Shown: one piece after another, positions 25,216-38,400 of the stretch
Position numbering within the stretch: the stretch's first letter is position 1
How the letters are laid out: every line of letters begins with the position of its first letter
Assembly (NCBI RefSeq): GCF_026151205.1
Contig: NW_026971781.1
Coordinates: 1 to 64,000 of the forward strand
DNA: 64,000 nucleotides
Direction: 5' to 3'
Source: Bolinopsis microptera
Lineage: Eukaryota; Ctenophora; Tentaculata; Lobata; Bolinopsidae
Translations under genes and position numbers: made by a program
The notes under the pieces: model-generated
The model's database searches: none
What the model was told of the DNA's origin: nothing
The model's input: only the letters and a program-made list of their open reading frames with translations

Positions 25216-28200
25216 CCAGATTCAAAGTTCCAAATTTTAATTGTTTCAATTTCCCTTGGACCGGAATTCTCAATTTACAATCTCAACATTTGAATCGCAC
25301 CAACCAATTTGGGCTGTCCACAACTTACCGAAAATCTTTAATTCAATTACCCAATCCCTAAGGCCCAAATTTGGCTTTCCCTAAAAGGCCCCAAAACTGG
25401 AAAGACTTTCAGGCCACTGGTGCCACCAAATCATGCCCTGAGGCCAAATTGAAGATCTTCAAATACCTGGACCAAAATTCCTTTTAGGAAAATAAGATTT
25501 AAAAACCCGGATTCCAAGGTCCATTGTACTACCTTATGCAATCAAAATTTGGGCCCGATTCCCGCCACTAAGCCAAATCTCCCTTGAAACTCAATAAAAG
25601 AAATGCCCTCAGCCCTTTGGCCAAATTCTTAGGCCCAAATAAACCCAAAATTCCGATTCCCATCGCCAATTTTCCCTTTTCAGATAATGAACGTCTCCAA
25701 ATTCCCAGGATCCAAAACTCATTTTAGAAATTTTCAAATTTGGATTCTCAAACCATTTGCAAAGTCCATTTATACTTAACTTCACAAAATTGGGACCCGC
25801 CCAAACCGGATCCTTGAACCTTGAAACCACCCGAAATCATTTGCGTGCCAGCCAATCCCCCAAAGGCTAATAAATTTAATTTAAAAAACCTTCGGCCCAA
25901 CAAACCATTTCCCTTGAAGGGCAAAATTGGAATTCAAAACAACCCAGGATTCCAAGACACCATTTTCTAAACAACATTGTTCAACCCATGTATCAAAATC
26001 CCTTTTAAAATTTAATTTATGAACTGAACCCTTGGCATTTCGCAACTAACACCTAGAAAATCTGGTTAAACTCAAAAAATGACCGTAATGCCATTTAGCG
26101 AAATTGGCCATTCTCCATAAACCCAATAAATACTATTCGCACCATTCCACCAACGGCCAGATTTAACGATATTATTCCAATCCAGGACACCAAAATTGGC
26201 AATTTTTGCAAATTTCCAAAAATTTGAATCTTAAAATGGTTCCAAAAAAACCCTTTATCCTTTTGAACTACCCCCAATTTGGGCACATCCAATAAACCAA
26301 TTGCCAACCAATTTGAAACCGAGCCTATGGCCAAATCGGCCTTATTCCTAAAGACCCAAAATTAACTTTTCAGATTTGGGCCCCAAAATCTTGAGCCTTA
26401 CTTTTGAATTTCCCAACAAAGGGTCCCACCAAACAAGGGTACGTTTTCGAAATTTCAAGTCTAAAAAATTGAAGGTTTCGCAAATCCAATTTTTACAATC
26501 TATTCAATCTAACTATTCCGGCATGTCCAACAACCTTGACTTGGTAAATCTCAAAACAAATGGGGGTTCCTTAGGCCATTTGCCATTTTCCAATTCCCAA
26601 AATAAAAGTACCCCTTTCCATACGGTCAACTTTCCTTATGAAAGGGGGCCCCAAAAATGGAGCTTCCAAAATCCCAGGATCCAAAAATCTCAATTTCAAA
26701 ATTTAAAATTTTCAAAATTCCCATTTCCAAAAGGCCCAATTGTACTCCAAATCTCACCAATTTGGATTGGACCCGGCTAACGCGAAAATTGGCTAATCTA
26801 AATTACACACCCAAAATGCCTTTTCAGCCATTAAGCCATTTCTGAATCCCAAATACGGAACTACCTAATCACCTTGCCAACTTACCCATTCTGAGGCGCC
26901 AAATAACTGAAAACTTCCATGATCAAAGTAACCAATCTTTAGCTTTTCAGGGAAAAATGGGTAACCAACTTCCAGGATCACCTTTCCTCCAACTCACCAA
27001 CTTTGGATTGAGATCTAAAAACCAGGATTCTGCTTGAACTATTTAAACCCTGCAATGACCCTTACCCATTTGGCATTTCCCCCCAGAACCAAATTACTTA
27101 AATTTCTGATCAACCAGGGACAACCAACCTTGCGTTTTGGACATTTAATCCAAAAATCCTGGTCTAATTCTCCATTTCCACCAAATCTTAAGATTTAATT
27201 GGGAACCGGATGTCTCAAAATCCATGGTTCACTTTGCAATTTTCCAAAACAATTCAGGTCATTTCCAACTAACCCGAAAATTGCTTTGAATCCATTTAAA
27301 CTCCGAAATCCCCCCCATTTTCGGCCCATTCCCCATGAAGCCAAAATGGTTTGACTTTCAACAACCAAAATGCCCCAAAACCATTTGGGAAAGTTTTAGC
27401 CTCAATCCAAAAATTCCTGATTCCAAAAACCAGTTCAACAAATTTAACTTTAGGGTTTGGGAAACGGATTCTCAAAAATCCTGGATCCAAAATGTTCCCA
27501 AATTTCAAAATCTTTTCAAGCATTTAACTTGGAACCGAATTTCTGCAAGATCACATTTGATCACCCAAATCCCCTCCCCATTTTGGGCTGTCCCAGCCAA
27601 CTAAGCCAAAATTGCTTAAATCCAAATTAAAACACCCGAAAACCCTTTTCGGCCATTTTCGGCCATTTATCTCAAACCAAATAATGGTTCCAAATTCCAA
27701 CTTGCAATTACGCATTGGACTTTAGGCCGAATTCTGTCAAAATCCCATTTCAAACTTTCATCCACAAATTTGATTCAACCATAAGCCGAAATTTCTTGAA
27801 CTCAATTACACCCAAAGCTTCGCCATTTCACCAATTTTTCCCTAAAACCCCAAAATCGGAATGACTTCCAATTTGAAACACCCAAGCCCAATATGGCGTT
27901 TCGGCCCATTTCAGCCAAAAATCTGGATCCTTAGTCAACAAGGGTTCAACAAATCTTTGGAGCATTTTGTCTGGAATCGGATTCTCAACATCCATTGGAT
28001 ACCATCTAATCTACACAATTTGGCATGTCAAAACCGGACCGGTTTGCAACTCACACTTGAACACCCGAAAACCCCACTTTGGGTTCCCATAAACCCGAAA
28101 GGCCCCTTTGAAATTAATTTTCCAGACACCCAATCCCTTTCCCCCCATTAACGGTCCATTTCCCATGGATGCCCAAAAATTATGGATTCCAATAACCGGG

Positions 28201-28264
28201 GCCAACCAATTTTAAACACTTTTGAATTGGAAGATTTGCCAACGATCCATGATCCTTTCCACTA

Positions 28265-28530
28265 TCACACAAATTTGGGCATGTCCCAGCCATTTAAGGC
28301 GAATCGGCTTTGAAATCTAAATTTGAAAACCCGAAATCCCCCGCCAATTTTTCGGCCCATTTCCCCCTGAAGGCCCAAATAATGGTAATACTTCCAGATC
28401 ACCAGGTGCCCCAAATCATTGGGGATTTTCGGCGAAATATGGATGTCTCCAAAAATCCCATGGATTCCAAAATCTCCAATTTTCAAAAACTTTTAGCATT
28501 TTGAATCTTGGGAACCCGGATTTCTGCAAA
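28265..28530. repeat. Better-preserved satellite island
   Basis: About one monomer is readable: GGGCATGTCCCAGCC near 28277, TTTTTCGGCCCATTTCCCCC near 28348, GCGAAATATGGATGTCTCC near 28432 and GGGAACCCGGATTTCTGCAA near 28509. Flanking sequence on both sides is much more eroded. Confidence 0.8.
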
Positions 28531-31312
28531 AATCATGTATACCAAGCAATCTCCCAACCTATTTACACTGTCAAGTCCAACTTTTAACCGAAATCTGCAG
28601 ATCCAATTGAAACCACTTGCAATCCCCCCCAATTTGGCCTACCCAAGCCGAAAACCTGAACTAAATTAACACCCGAAATGCCCCAAACTCTTGGAATTTA
28701 CCCCGAAAGGCTCCAAAAATTAAATTCCAGTTCAACCATTTTCCAACAAACTTTCTGTCACTTTGAACTGGGAACGGATTCTCCCAAATTCCTGTCCATA
28801 TCCAAACTACCAAATTTTATCTCAATAAGGGAAAATCTTTAAATCCATTTGAAACCCCTGAAGCCCCACGGCCAATTTGGCCCGCCAACTAAAGCCAAAA
28901 AAATTTTAAATCTAATCTAAAAACCCGGATGCCAACCCTTTTGGCACCATTTTGGGCATATTATGGCCCAAAAAATTGCATGGATTCCAATCCTCAGCCC
29001 ACCACACAATTGCTATTGAATTGGAACCGAAAATCTGCTGGATCAAATGTCCAATTTAAACTTCCCAACATTTTGGAATTTCCACCCGAATTCCAAAGGG
29101 ATCAACTTGTACACCCGAACATCCCCCTTTTGGGCATTTCCCCAAAAACCCTGAAAGCCAAAATGAAGTTTCGAACAACCATCCCCAAAATCTTGAGCCT
29201 TTCGCGAACCTTATACTTAAAACTTCCAATTCAAAGGTCCCAATTTAAAACTTAATTAGTTTGAATTGGAACCCATTTTAAGGATCCAATTGCCCATTTT
29301 TAACAACCCCCCTTGGGAATCCGACCGTTTGAACGATCCGCTTAAATCCAAAAAAACACCCGAGCCAATTTCGGCCCATTTCCAGGCCAATTCCAAAAGG
29401 CCCAATCCAAATAACTAACCCTTTATCCCATTGTGACCCTTTCCACCCGGGACCTTTAAATGTAGGATCTCAACAACATCCAGATCACAATGTAGCCATT
29501 TTGGGAAATATTGAACCCAAAAAACCTGAACCATTTGCACCATTTTACAAAACTCTTAAGCACTTCGAACCAATGGGACTGACAACCACTACAGCCTTAA
29601 ACGGTTTTATCTCAAAAAACACCTTAAATGTCCTTCGCCAATTTACCATTTTGAATCTAATGAAACAAACGAAATCCCGATCACCTGTCCACCATTTTCA
29701 CTAGGCCAAATATGGATGTCTCCAATAAACCTGGAACCAAATTCTCAATTTTTAAACAAAAGCTTCTGCAAAACCCAGGATTCCACAAATGGTACATTTA
29801 CAAATCTTGCATCAACAATCTTGGGAGTCCACCATCTAACGAATCCTTTGAAATCTTGAAACACCCAAATGCTTCGCCATTTCGGAAAATTTCCCTGAAC
29901 CAAATAAAACGCTTCCGACAACCGTTCCCCTCATTCTTTTGGCAATATGGAGTTCTCAAAATCCAGGTATCCAAACCCATTTAATCTTTTAGCAATTGAA
30001 TCTAACCCGATTCTGACGAATTGTTCACTTTTAACTCCCCAATTTGGACCCGCCTAACGGATAACTGTTAACTCTCATTTAACACCAAATGGCCCCTTTC
30101 CGCCATTTCGCATTCCCTTTAACCAAAATTGAAACTATCCGAAACCTTTTCCCCCATTTTGGGCCTTTACGTGAGCCCAAAAAATCCTGATCAAAGGTCC
30201 ACAAAATCTTAGAGTTTGGGAAGGATTCTCAAAATCCATGATCCTATGCAATTTCCCCAAATTTGAATTTACAACCGAAATCTGGTCTTGAACTCTATGA
30301 CACCCAAGACCTTTGGCTTCCAGCCCTAAGCCAAATCTGAAACATTAAACAACCGGCCCCCCATTGGGTTTTGAAATGGTCCAAAAAATTCCTGATTCCA
30401 AAGTCCCAATTTAACTTTTAGGCAATTGATGTAAATTCTCAAGGTCAATTTCATTTTCAATCTCCCAACATTTGAATTACCATAGCGAAATCCTTGTACT
30501 AATTTGAACCACCAAACCTTTGGCCATTTCGCCACCCTAAAGCCAAATACTGGTAAACTAATTCAACACCGGCCCCATTTTGGCCTTTTGGCCAATTGAT
30601 GCCCAATAATTAGATTCCAATCCCATACAATTTAAGTCATTTATTTGGGAAAGGATTCTCAAATCACATTGCATTATCAATCCCCAATTTTCAAATCCAG
30701 CAATAAAGAAAATCGGGCCGGAATCTCAAGAAACACCAAACCCTTTCCCCATTCGGCCATTTCCCCCAGCCAATAAAGTAAACGTAACCATTTGCAAACC
30801 CCATGAACCCTTTGGCCTTTTTCGGCATTCTGAGCTCCAAAAATAAGATTCCAACACCAGGTTCCAAACAAAATCTTAACTTTTGAATGGATCCCAAAAT
30901 TTCCAGGTCAAAATGCACTATTTTTACAAATCCCACATTTTGATGTCCCATGCCGAAAATTGGCTTTAAACTAAATTAAACACCAAATGCTTCCCCACCC
31001 TCCCTGAACCCCAAAAATAATTTGAAACAGAACCCTTTGGTTTTGGCCATTATTCCCAAACCCAATACAAGTCTCCAATCAAACTTCAATCATTGGATTT
31101 GGGAAGGATTCTCAAAATCACATTCAATTTCCAATTACACACAATTGCATGTCAGAAACTAACCGATTGGCGAAACAATTGAAACCGAATCCCCCCCATT
31201 TCGGCCCCACCCAAGCCAAATCTGGGTTAATATTAACACCAAATGCCACCTCTCATTGGGCTTTTCCCTGGCCCAAAAATTAGATTCCAAAACCATCCAA
31301 CCAATCATTGAA

Positions 31313-31848
<536 letters not shown>

Positions 31849-32169
31849 GGCGAAATATGGATGTCTCCAAAAAATTCCCATGGATTCCAAAATGTCTCCA
31901 ATTTTTTACAAAATCTTTTCAAGTCATTTTGAATCTTGGGAACCCGGATTTCTGCAACGGATCACACTTGTACTACCTCTATGCAACTCACCCACACCAA
32001 TTTGGGCATGTCCCAGCCAACTAAAGCCGAAAATCTGGCTTTGAAATCTCAAATTTGAAAACACCCGAAAATGCCCCTTTTCGGCCCATTTTTCGGCCCA
32101 TTTTCCCCCCTGAAGGCCCCAAATAACTGGTAACGTACTTCCAGATCAACCAGGGTGCCAACCAAACTC

Positions 32170-32239
32170 ATTGGAGACGTTTTAGGGCGAAATATGGATG
32201 TCTCCAAAAAATTCCCATGGATTCCAAAATGTCTCCAAT
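32170..32239. repeat. Inverted repeat with one left arm and two alternative right arms
   Basis: ATTGGAGAC at 32170-32178 is the exact reverse complement of GTCTCCAAT at 32231-32239 (9 bp). Its inner 8 bp also pair with GTCTCCAA at 32200-32207. The two right arms belong to a direct repeat of ATGTCTCCAA spaced 31 bp apart. The arrangement recurs in every canonical monomer. Either strand could form one of two mutually exclusive stems. Confidence 0.8.
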
Positions 32240-32359
32240 TTTTTACAAAATCTTTTCAAGTCATTTTGAATCTTGGGAACCCGGATTTCTGCAACGGATC
32301 ACACTTGTACTACCTCTATGCAACTCACCCACACCAATTTGGGCATGTCCCAGCCAACT

Positions 32360-32379
32360 AAAGCCGAAAATCTGGCTTT
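32360..32379. repeat. Short dyad AAAGCC-8-GGCTTT
   Basis: A perfect 6-bp inverted repeat around an 8-bp spacer, recurring in nearly all near-consensus monomers and recognisable in many noisy ones. It is not followed by a T run, so it does not look like a rho-independent terminator, and none would be expected in this context. Confidence 0.8.
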
Positions 32380-32385
32380 GAAATC

Positions 32386-32395
32386 TCAAATTTGA
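32386..32395. repeat. 10-bp perfect palindrome TCAAATTTGA
   Basis: Self-complementary 10-mer lying 6 bp after the AAAGCC/GGCTTT dyad. It is present in every unit of the invariant array and in most near-consensus copies elsewhere; AAATTTGAAAA persists even in parts of the eroded blocks. Confidence 0.8.
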
Positions 32396-32414
32396 AAACA
32401 CCCGAAAATGCCCC

Positions 32415-32438
32415 TTTTCGGCCCATTTTTCGGCCCAT
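32415..32438. repeat. 12-bp tandem duplication inside the monomer
   Basis: TTTTCGGCCCAT occurs twice in direct succession (32415-32426 and 32427-32438), and the following TTT begins a third partial copy before the C6 run. Two of the monomer's nine CpGs lie here. In the noisy blocks this pair is the part with the most length variation. Confidence 0.9.
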
Positions 32439-35400
32439 TTTCCCCCCTGAAGGCCCCAAATAACTGGTAACGTACTTCCAGATCAACCAGGGTGCCAACC
32501 AAACTCATTGGAGACGTTTTAGGGCGAAATATGGATGTCTCCAAAAAATTCCCATGGATTCCAAAATGTCTCCAATTTTTTACAAAATCTTTTCAAGTCA
32601 TTTTGAATCTTGGGAACCCGGATTTCTGCAACGGATCACACTTGTACTACCTCTATGCAACTCACCCACACCAATTTGGGCATGTCCCAGCCAACTAAAG
32701 CCGAAAATCTGGCTTTGAAATCTCAAATTTGAAAACACCCGAAAATGCCCCTTTTCGGCCCATTTTTCGGCCCATTTTCCCCCCTGAAGGCCCCAAATAA
32801 CTGGTAACGTACTTCCAGATCAACCAGGGTGCCAACCAAACTCATTGGAGACGTTTTAGGGCGAAATATGGATGTCTCCAAAAAATTCCCATGGATTCCA
32901 AAATGTCTCCAATTTTTTACAAAATCTTTTCAAGTCATTTTGAATCTTGGGAACCCGGATTTCTGCAACGGATCACACTTGTACTACCTCTATGCAACTC
33001 ACCCACACCAATTTGGGCATGTCCCAGCCAACTAAAGCCGAAAATCTGGCTTTGAAATCTCAAATTTGAAAACACCCGAAAATGCCCCTTTTCGGCCCAT
33101 TTTTCGGCCCATTTTCCCCCCTGAAGGCCCCAAATAACTGGTAACGTACTTCCAGATCAACCAGGGTGCCAACCAAACTCATTGGAGACGTTTTAGGGCG
33201 AAATATGGATGTCTCCAAAAAATTCCCATGGATTCCAAAATGTCTCCAATTTTTTACAAAATCTTTTCAAGTCATTTTGAATCTTGGGAACCCGGATTTC
33301 TGCAACGGATCACACTTGTACTACCTCTATGCAACTCACCCACACCAATTTGGGCATGTCCCAGCCAACTAAAGCCGAAAATCTGGCTTTGAAATCTCAA
33401 ATTTGAAAACACCCGAAAATGCCCCTTTTCGGCCCATTTTTCGGCCCATTTTCCCCCCTGAAGGCCCCAAATAACTGGTAACGTACTTCCAGATCAACCA
33501 GGGTGCCAACCAAACTCATTGGAGACGTTTTAGGGCGAAATATGGATGTCTCCAAAAAATTCCCATGGATTCCAAAATGTCTCCAATTTTTTACAAAATC
33601 TTTTCAAGTCATTTTGAATCTTGGGAACCCGGATTTCTGCAACGGATCACACTTGTACTACCTCTATGCAACTCACCCACACCAATTTGGGCATGTCCCA
33701 GCCAACTAAAGCCGAAAATCTGGCTTTGAAATCTCAAATTTGAAAACACCCGAAAATGCCCCTTTTCGGCCCATTTTTCGGCCCATTTTCCCCCCTGAAG
33801 GCCCCAAATAACTGGTAACGTACTTCCAGATCAACCAGGGTGCCAACCAAACTCATTGGAGACGTTTTAGGGCGAAATATGGATGTCTCCAAAAAATTCC
33901 CATGGATTCCAAAATGTCTCCAATTTTTTACAAAATCTTTTCAAGTCATTTTGAATCTTGGGAACCCGGATTTCTGCAACGGATCACACTTGTACTACCT
34001 CTATGCAACTCACCCACACCAATTTGGGCATGTCCCAGCCAACTAAAGCCGAAAATCTGGCTTTGAAATCTCAAATTTGAAAACACCCGAAAATGCCCCT
34101 TTTCGGCCCATTTTTCGGCCCATTTTCCCCCCTGAAGGCCCCAAATAACTGGTAACGTACTTCCAGATCAACCAGGGTGCCAACCAAACTCATTGGAGAC
34201 GTTTTAGGGCGAAATATGGATGTCTCCAAAAAATTCCCATGGATTCCAAAATGTCTCCAATTTTTTACAAAATCTTTTCAAGTCATTTTGAATCTTGGGA
34301 ACCCGGATTTCTGCAACGGATCACACTTGTACTACCTCTATGCAACTCACCCACACCAATTTGGGCATGTCCCAGCCAACTAAAGCCGAAAATCTGGCTT
34401 TGAAATCTCAAATTTGAAAACACCCGAAAATGCCCCTTTTCGGCCCATTTTTCGGCCCATTTTCCCCCCTGAAGGCCCCAAATAACTGGTAACGTACTTC
34501 CAGATCAACCAGGGTGCCAACCAAACTCATTGGAGACGTTTTAGGGCGAAATATGGATGTCTCCAAAAAATTCCCATGGATTCCAAAATGTCTCCAATTT
34601 TTTACAAAATCTTTTCAAGTCATTTTGAATCTTGGGAACCCGGATTTCTGCAACGGATCACACTTGTACTACCTCTATGCAACTCACCCACACCAATTTG
34701 GGCATGTCCCAGCCAACTAAAGCCGAAAATCTGGCTTTGAAATCTCAAATTTGAAAACACCCGAAAATGCCCCTTTTCGGCCCATTTTTCGGCCCATTTT
34801 CCCCCCTGAAGGCCCCAAATAACTGGTAACGTACTTCCAGATCAACCAGGGTGCCAACCAAACTCATTGGAGACGTTTTAGGGCGAAATATGGATGTCTC
34901 CAAAAAATTCCCATGGATTCCAAAATGTCTCCAATTTTTTACAAAATCTTTTCAAGTCATTTTGAATCTTGGGAACCCGGATTTCTGCAACGGATCACAC
35001 TTGTACTACCTCTATGCAACTCACCCACACCAATTTGGGCATGTCCCAGCCAACTAAAGCCGAAAATCTGGCTTTGAAATCTCAAATTTGAAAACACCCG
35101 AAAATGCCCCTTTTCGGCCCATTTTTCGGCCCATTTTCCCCCCTGAAGGCCCCAAATAACTGGTAACGTACTTCCAGATCAACCAGGGTGCCAACCAAAC
35201 TCATTGGAGACGTTTTAGGGCGAAATATGGATGTCTCCAAAAAATTCCCATGGATTCCAAAATGTCTCCAATTTTTTACAAAATCTTTTCAAGTCATTTT
35301 GAATCTTGGGAACCCGGATTTCTGCAACGGATCACACTTGTACTACCTCTATGCAACTCACCCACACCAATTTGGGCATGTCCCAGCCAACTAAAGCCGA

Positions 35401-38400
35401 AAATCTGGCTTTGAAATCTCAAATTTGAAAACACCCGAAAATGCCCCTTTTCGGCCCATTTTTCGGCCCATTTTCCCCCCTGAAGGCCCCAAATAACTGG
35501 TAACGTACTTCCAGATCAACCAGGGTGCCAACCAAACTCATTGGAGACGTTTTAGGGCGAAATATGGATGTCTCCAAAAAATTCCCATGGATTCCAAAAT
35601 GTCTCCAATTTTTTACAAAATCTTTTCAAGTCATTTTGAATCTTGGGAACCCGGATTTCTGCAACGGATCACACTTGTACTACCTCTATGCAACTCACCC
35701 ACACCAATTTGGGCATGTCCCAGCCAACTAAAGCCGAAAATCTGGCTTTGAAATCTCAAATTTGAAAACACCCGAAAATGCCCCTTTTCGGCCCATTTTT
35801 CGGCCCATTTTCCCCCCTGAAGGCCCCAAATAACTGGTAACGTACTTCCAGATCAACCAGGGTGCCAACCAAACTCATTGGAGACGTTTTAGGGCGAAAT
35901 ATGGATGTCTCCAAAAAATTCCCATGGATTCCAAAATGTCTCCAATTTTTTACAAAATCTTTTCAAGTCATTTTGAATCTTGGGAACCCGGATTTCTGCA
36001 ACGGATCACACTTGTACTACCTCTATGCAACTCACCCACACCAATTTGGGCATGTCCCAGCCAACTAAAGCCGAAAATCTGGCTTTGAAATCTCAAATTT
36101 GAAAACACCCGAAAATGCCCCTTTTCGGCCCATTTTTCGGCCCATTTTCCCCCCTGAAGGCCCCAAATAACTGGTAACGTACTTCCAGATCAACCAGGGT
36201 GCCAACCAAACTCATTGGAGACGTTTTAGGGCGAAATATGGATGTCTCCAAAAAATTCCCATGGATTCCAAAATGTCTCCAATTTTTTACAAAATCTTTT
36301 CAAGTCATTTTGAATCTTGGGAACCCGGATTTCTGCAACGGATCACACTTGTACTACCTCTATGCAACTCACCCACACCAATTTGGGCATGTCCCAGCCA
36401 ACTAAAGCCGAAAATCTGGCTTTGAAATCTCAAATTTGAAAACACCCGAAAATGCCCCTTTTCGGCCCATTTTTCGGCCCATTTTCCCCCCTGAAGGCCC
36501 CAAATAACTGGTAACGTACTTCCAGATCAACCAGGGTGCCAACCAAACTCATTGGAGACGTTTTAGGGCGAAATATGGATGTCTCCAAAAAATTCCCATG
36601 GATTCCAAAATGTCTCCAATTTTTTACAAAATCTTTTCAAGTCATTTTGAATCTTGGGAACCCGGATTTCTGCAACGGATCACACTTGTACTACCTCTAT
36701 GCAACTCACCCACACCAATTTGGGCATGTCCCAGCCAACTAAAGCCGAAAATCTGGCTTTGAAATCTCAAATTTGAAAACACCCGAAAATGCCCCTTTTC
36801 GGCCCATTTTTCGGCCCATTTTCCCCCCTGAAGGCCCCAAATAACTGGTAACGTACTTCCAGATCAACCAGGGTGCCAACCAAACTCATTGGAGACGTTT
36901 TAGGGCGAAATATGGATGTCTCCAAAAAATTCCCATGGATTCCAAAATGTCTCCAATTTTTTACAAAATCTTTTCAAGTCATTTTGAATCTTGGGAACCC
37001 GGATTTCTGCAACGGATCACACTTGTACTACCTCTATGCAACTCACCCACACCAATTTGGGCATGTCCCAGCCAACTAAAGCCGAAAATCTGGCTTTGAA
37101 ATCTCAAATTTGAAAACACCCGAAAATGCCCCTTTTCGGCCCATTTTTCGGCCCATTTTCCCCCCTGAAGGCCCCAAATAACTGGTAACGTACTTCCAGA
37201 TCAACCAGGGTGCCAACCAAACTCATTGGAGACGTTTTAGGGCGAAATATGGATGTCTCCAAAAAATTCCCATGGATTCCAAAATGTCTCCAATTTTTTA
37301 CAAAATCTTTTCAAGTCATTTTGAATCTTGGGAACCCGGATTTCTGCAACGGATCACACTTGTACTACCTCTATGCAACTCACCCACACCAATTTGGGCA
37401 TGTCCCAGCCAACTAAAGCCGAAAATCTGGCTTTGAAATCTCAAATTTGAAAACACCCGAAAATGCCCCTTTTCGGCCCATTTTTCGGCCCATTTTCCCC
37501 CCTGAAGGCCCCAAATAACTGGTAACGTACTTCCAGATCAACCAGGGTGCCAACCAAACTCATTGGAGACGTTTTAGGGCGAAATATGGATGTCTCCAAA
37601 AAATTCCCATGGATTCCAAAATGTCTCCAATTTTTTACAAAATCTTTTCAAGTCATTTTGAATCTTGGGAACCCGGATTTCTGCAACGGATCACACTTGT
37701 ACTACCTCTATGCAACTCACCCACACCAATTTGGGCATGTCCCAGCCAACTAAAGCCGAAAATCTGGCTTTGAAATCTCAAATTTGAAAACACCCGAAAA
37801 TGCCCCTTTTCGGCCCATTTTTCGGCCCATTTTCCCCCCTGAAGGCCCCAAATAACTGGTAACGTACTTCCAGATCAACCAGGGTGCCAACCAAACTCAT
37901 TGGAGACGTTTTAGGGCGAAATATGGATGTCTCCAAAAAATTCCCATGGATTCCAAAATGTCTCCAATTTTTTACAAAATCTTTTCAAGTCATTTTGAAT
38001 CTTGGGAACCCGGATTTCTGCAACGGATCACACTTGTACTACCTCTATGCAACTCACCCACACCAATTTGGGCATGTCCCAGCCAACTAAAGCCGAAAAT
38101 CTGGCTTTGAAATCTCAAATTTGAAAACACCCGAAAATGCCCCTTTTCGGCCCATTTTTCGGCCCATTTTCCCCCCTGAAGGCCCCAAATAACTGGTAAC
38201 GTACTTCCAGATCAACCAGGGTGCCAACCAAACTCATTGGAGACGTTTTAGGGCGAAATATGGATGTCTCCAAAAAATTCCCATGGATTCCAAAATGTCT
38301 CCAATTTTTTACAAAATCTTTTCAAGTCATTTTGAATCTTGGGAACCCGGATTTCTGCAACGGATCACACTTGTACTACCTCTATGCAACTCACCCACAC

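Larger units (their letters stand above)
32155..32491. repeat. Reference monomer of the satellite (first complete unit)
   Basis: Chosen as reference; the phase is arbitrary. In order it contains: GTGCCAACC at the left end; TTGGAGAC at 32171-32178; TTTAGGG at 32181-32187; two copies of ATGTCTCCAA at 32198-32207 and 32229-32238; NcoI CCATGG at about 32215-32220; an A/T-tract cluster at 32206-32267; the dyad AAAGCC/GGCTTT at 32360-32379; the palindrome TCAAATTTGA at 32386-32395; a 12-bp tandem pair at 32415-32438; and a C6 run at 32442-32447. Because 337 leaves a remainder of 1 on division by 3, any reading frame shifts from unit to unit, which argues against coding selection. Confidence 0.95.

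Noticed and set aside
32181..32187. Plant-type telomere heptamer TTTAGGG in each monomer
   Set aside because: Only one copy per unit, never in tandem, so it is not telomeric sequence and does not identify the organism.
32279..32295. CENP-B box-like match on the minus strand (CCCG-GA-T-TTCT-GCAA)
   Set aside because: Seven of nine fixed positions match, but the central CG of TTCG is swapped. A match this loose is expected nearly once by chance in 337 bp on two strands.
32155..32361. Recurring 68-codon open frame, once per monomer, identical in all central units
   Set aside because: It starts at GTG (the first ATG is 13 codons in), is only as long as the gap between stops in the repeat, shifts frame from unit to unit because 337 is not a multiple of 3, and breaks freely in neighbouring copies. 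No recognisable domain.
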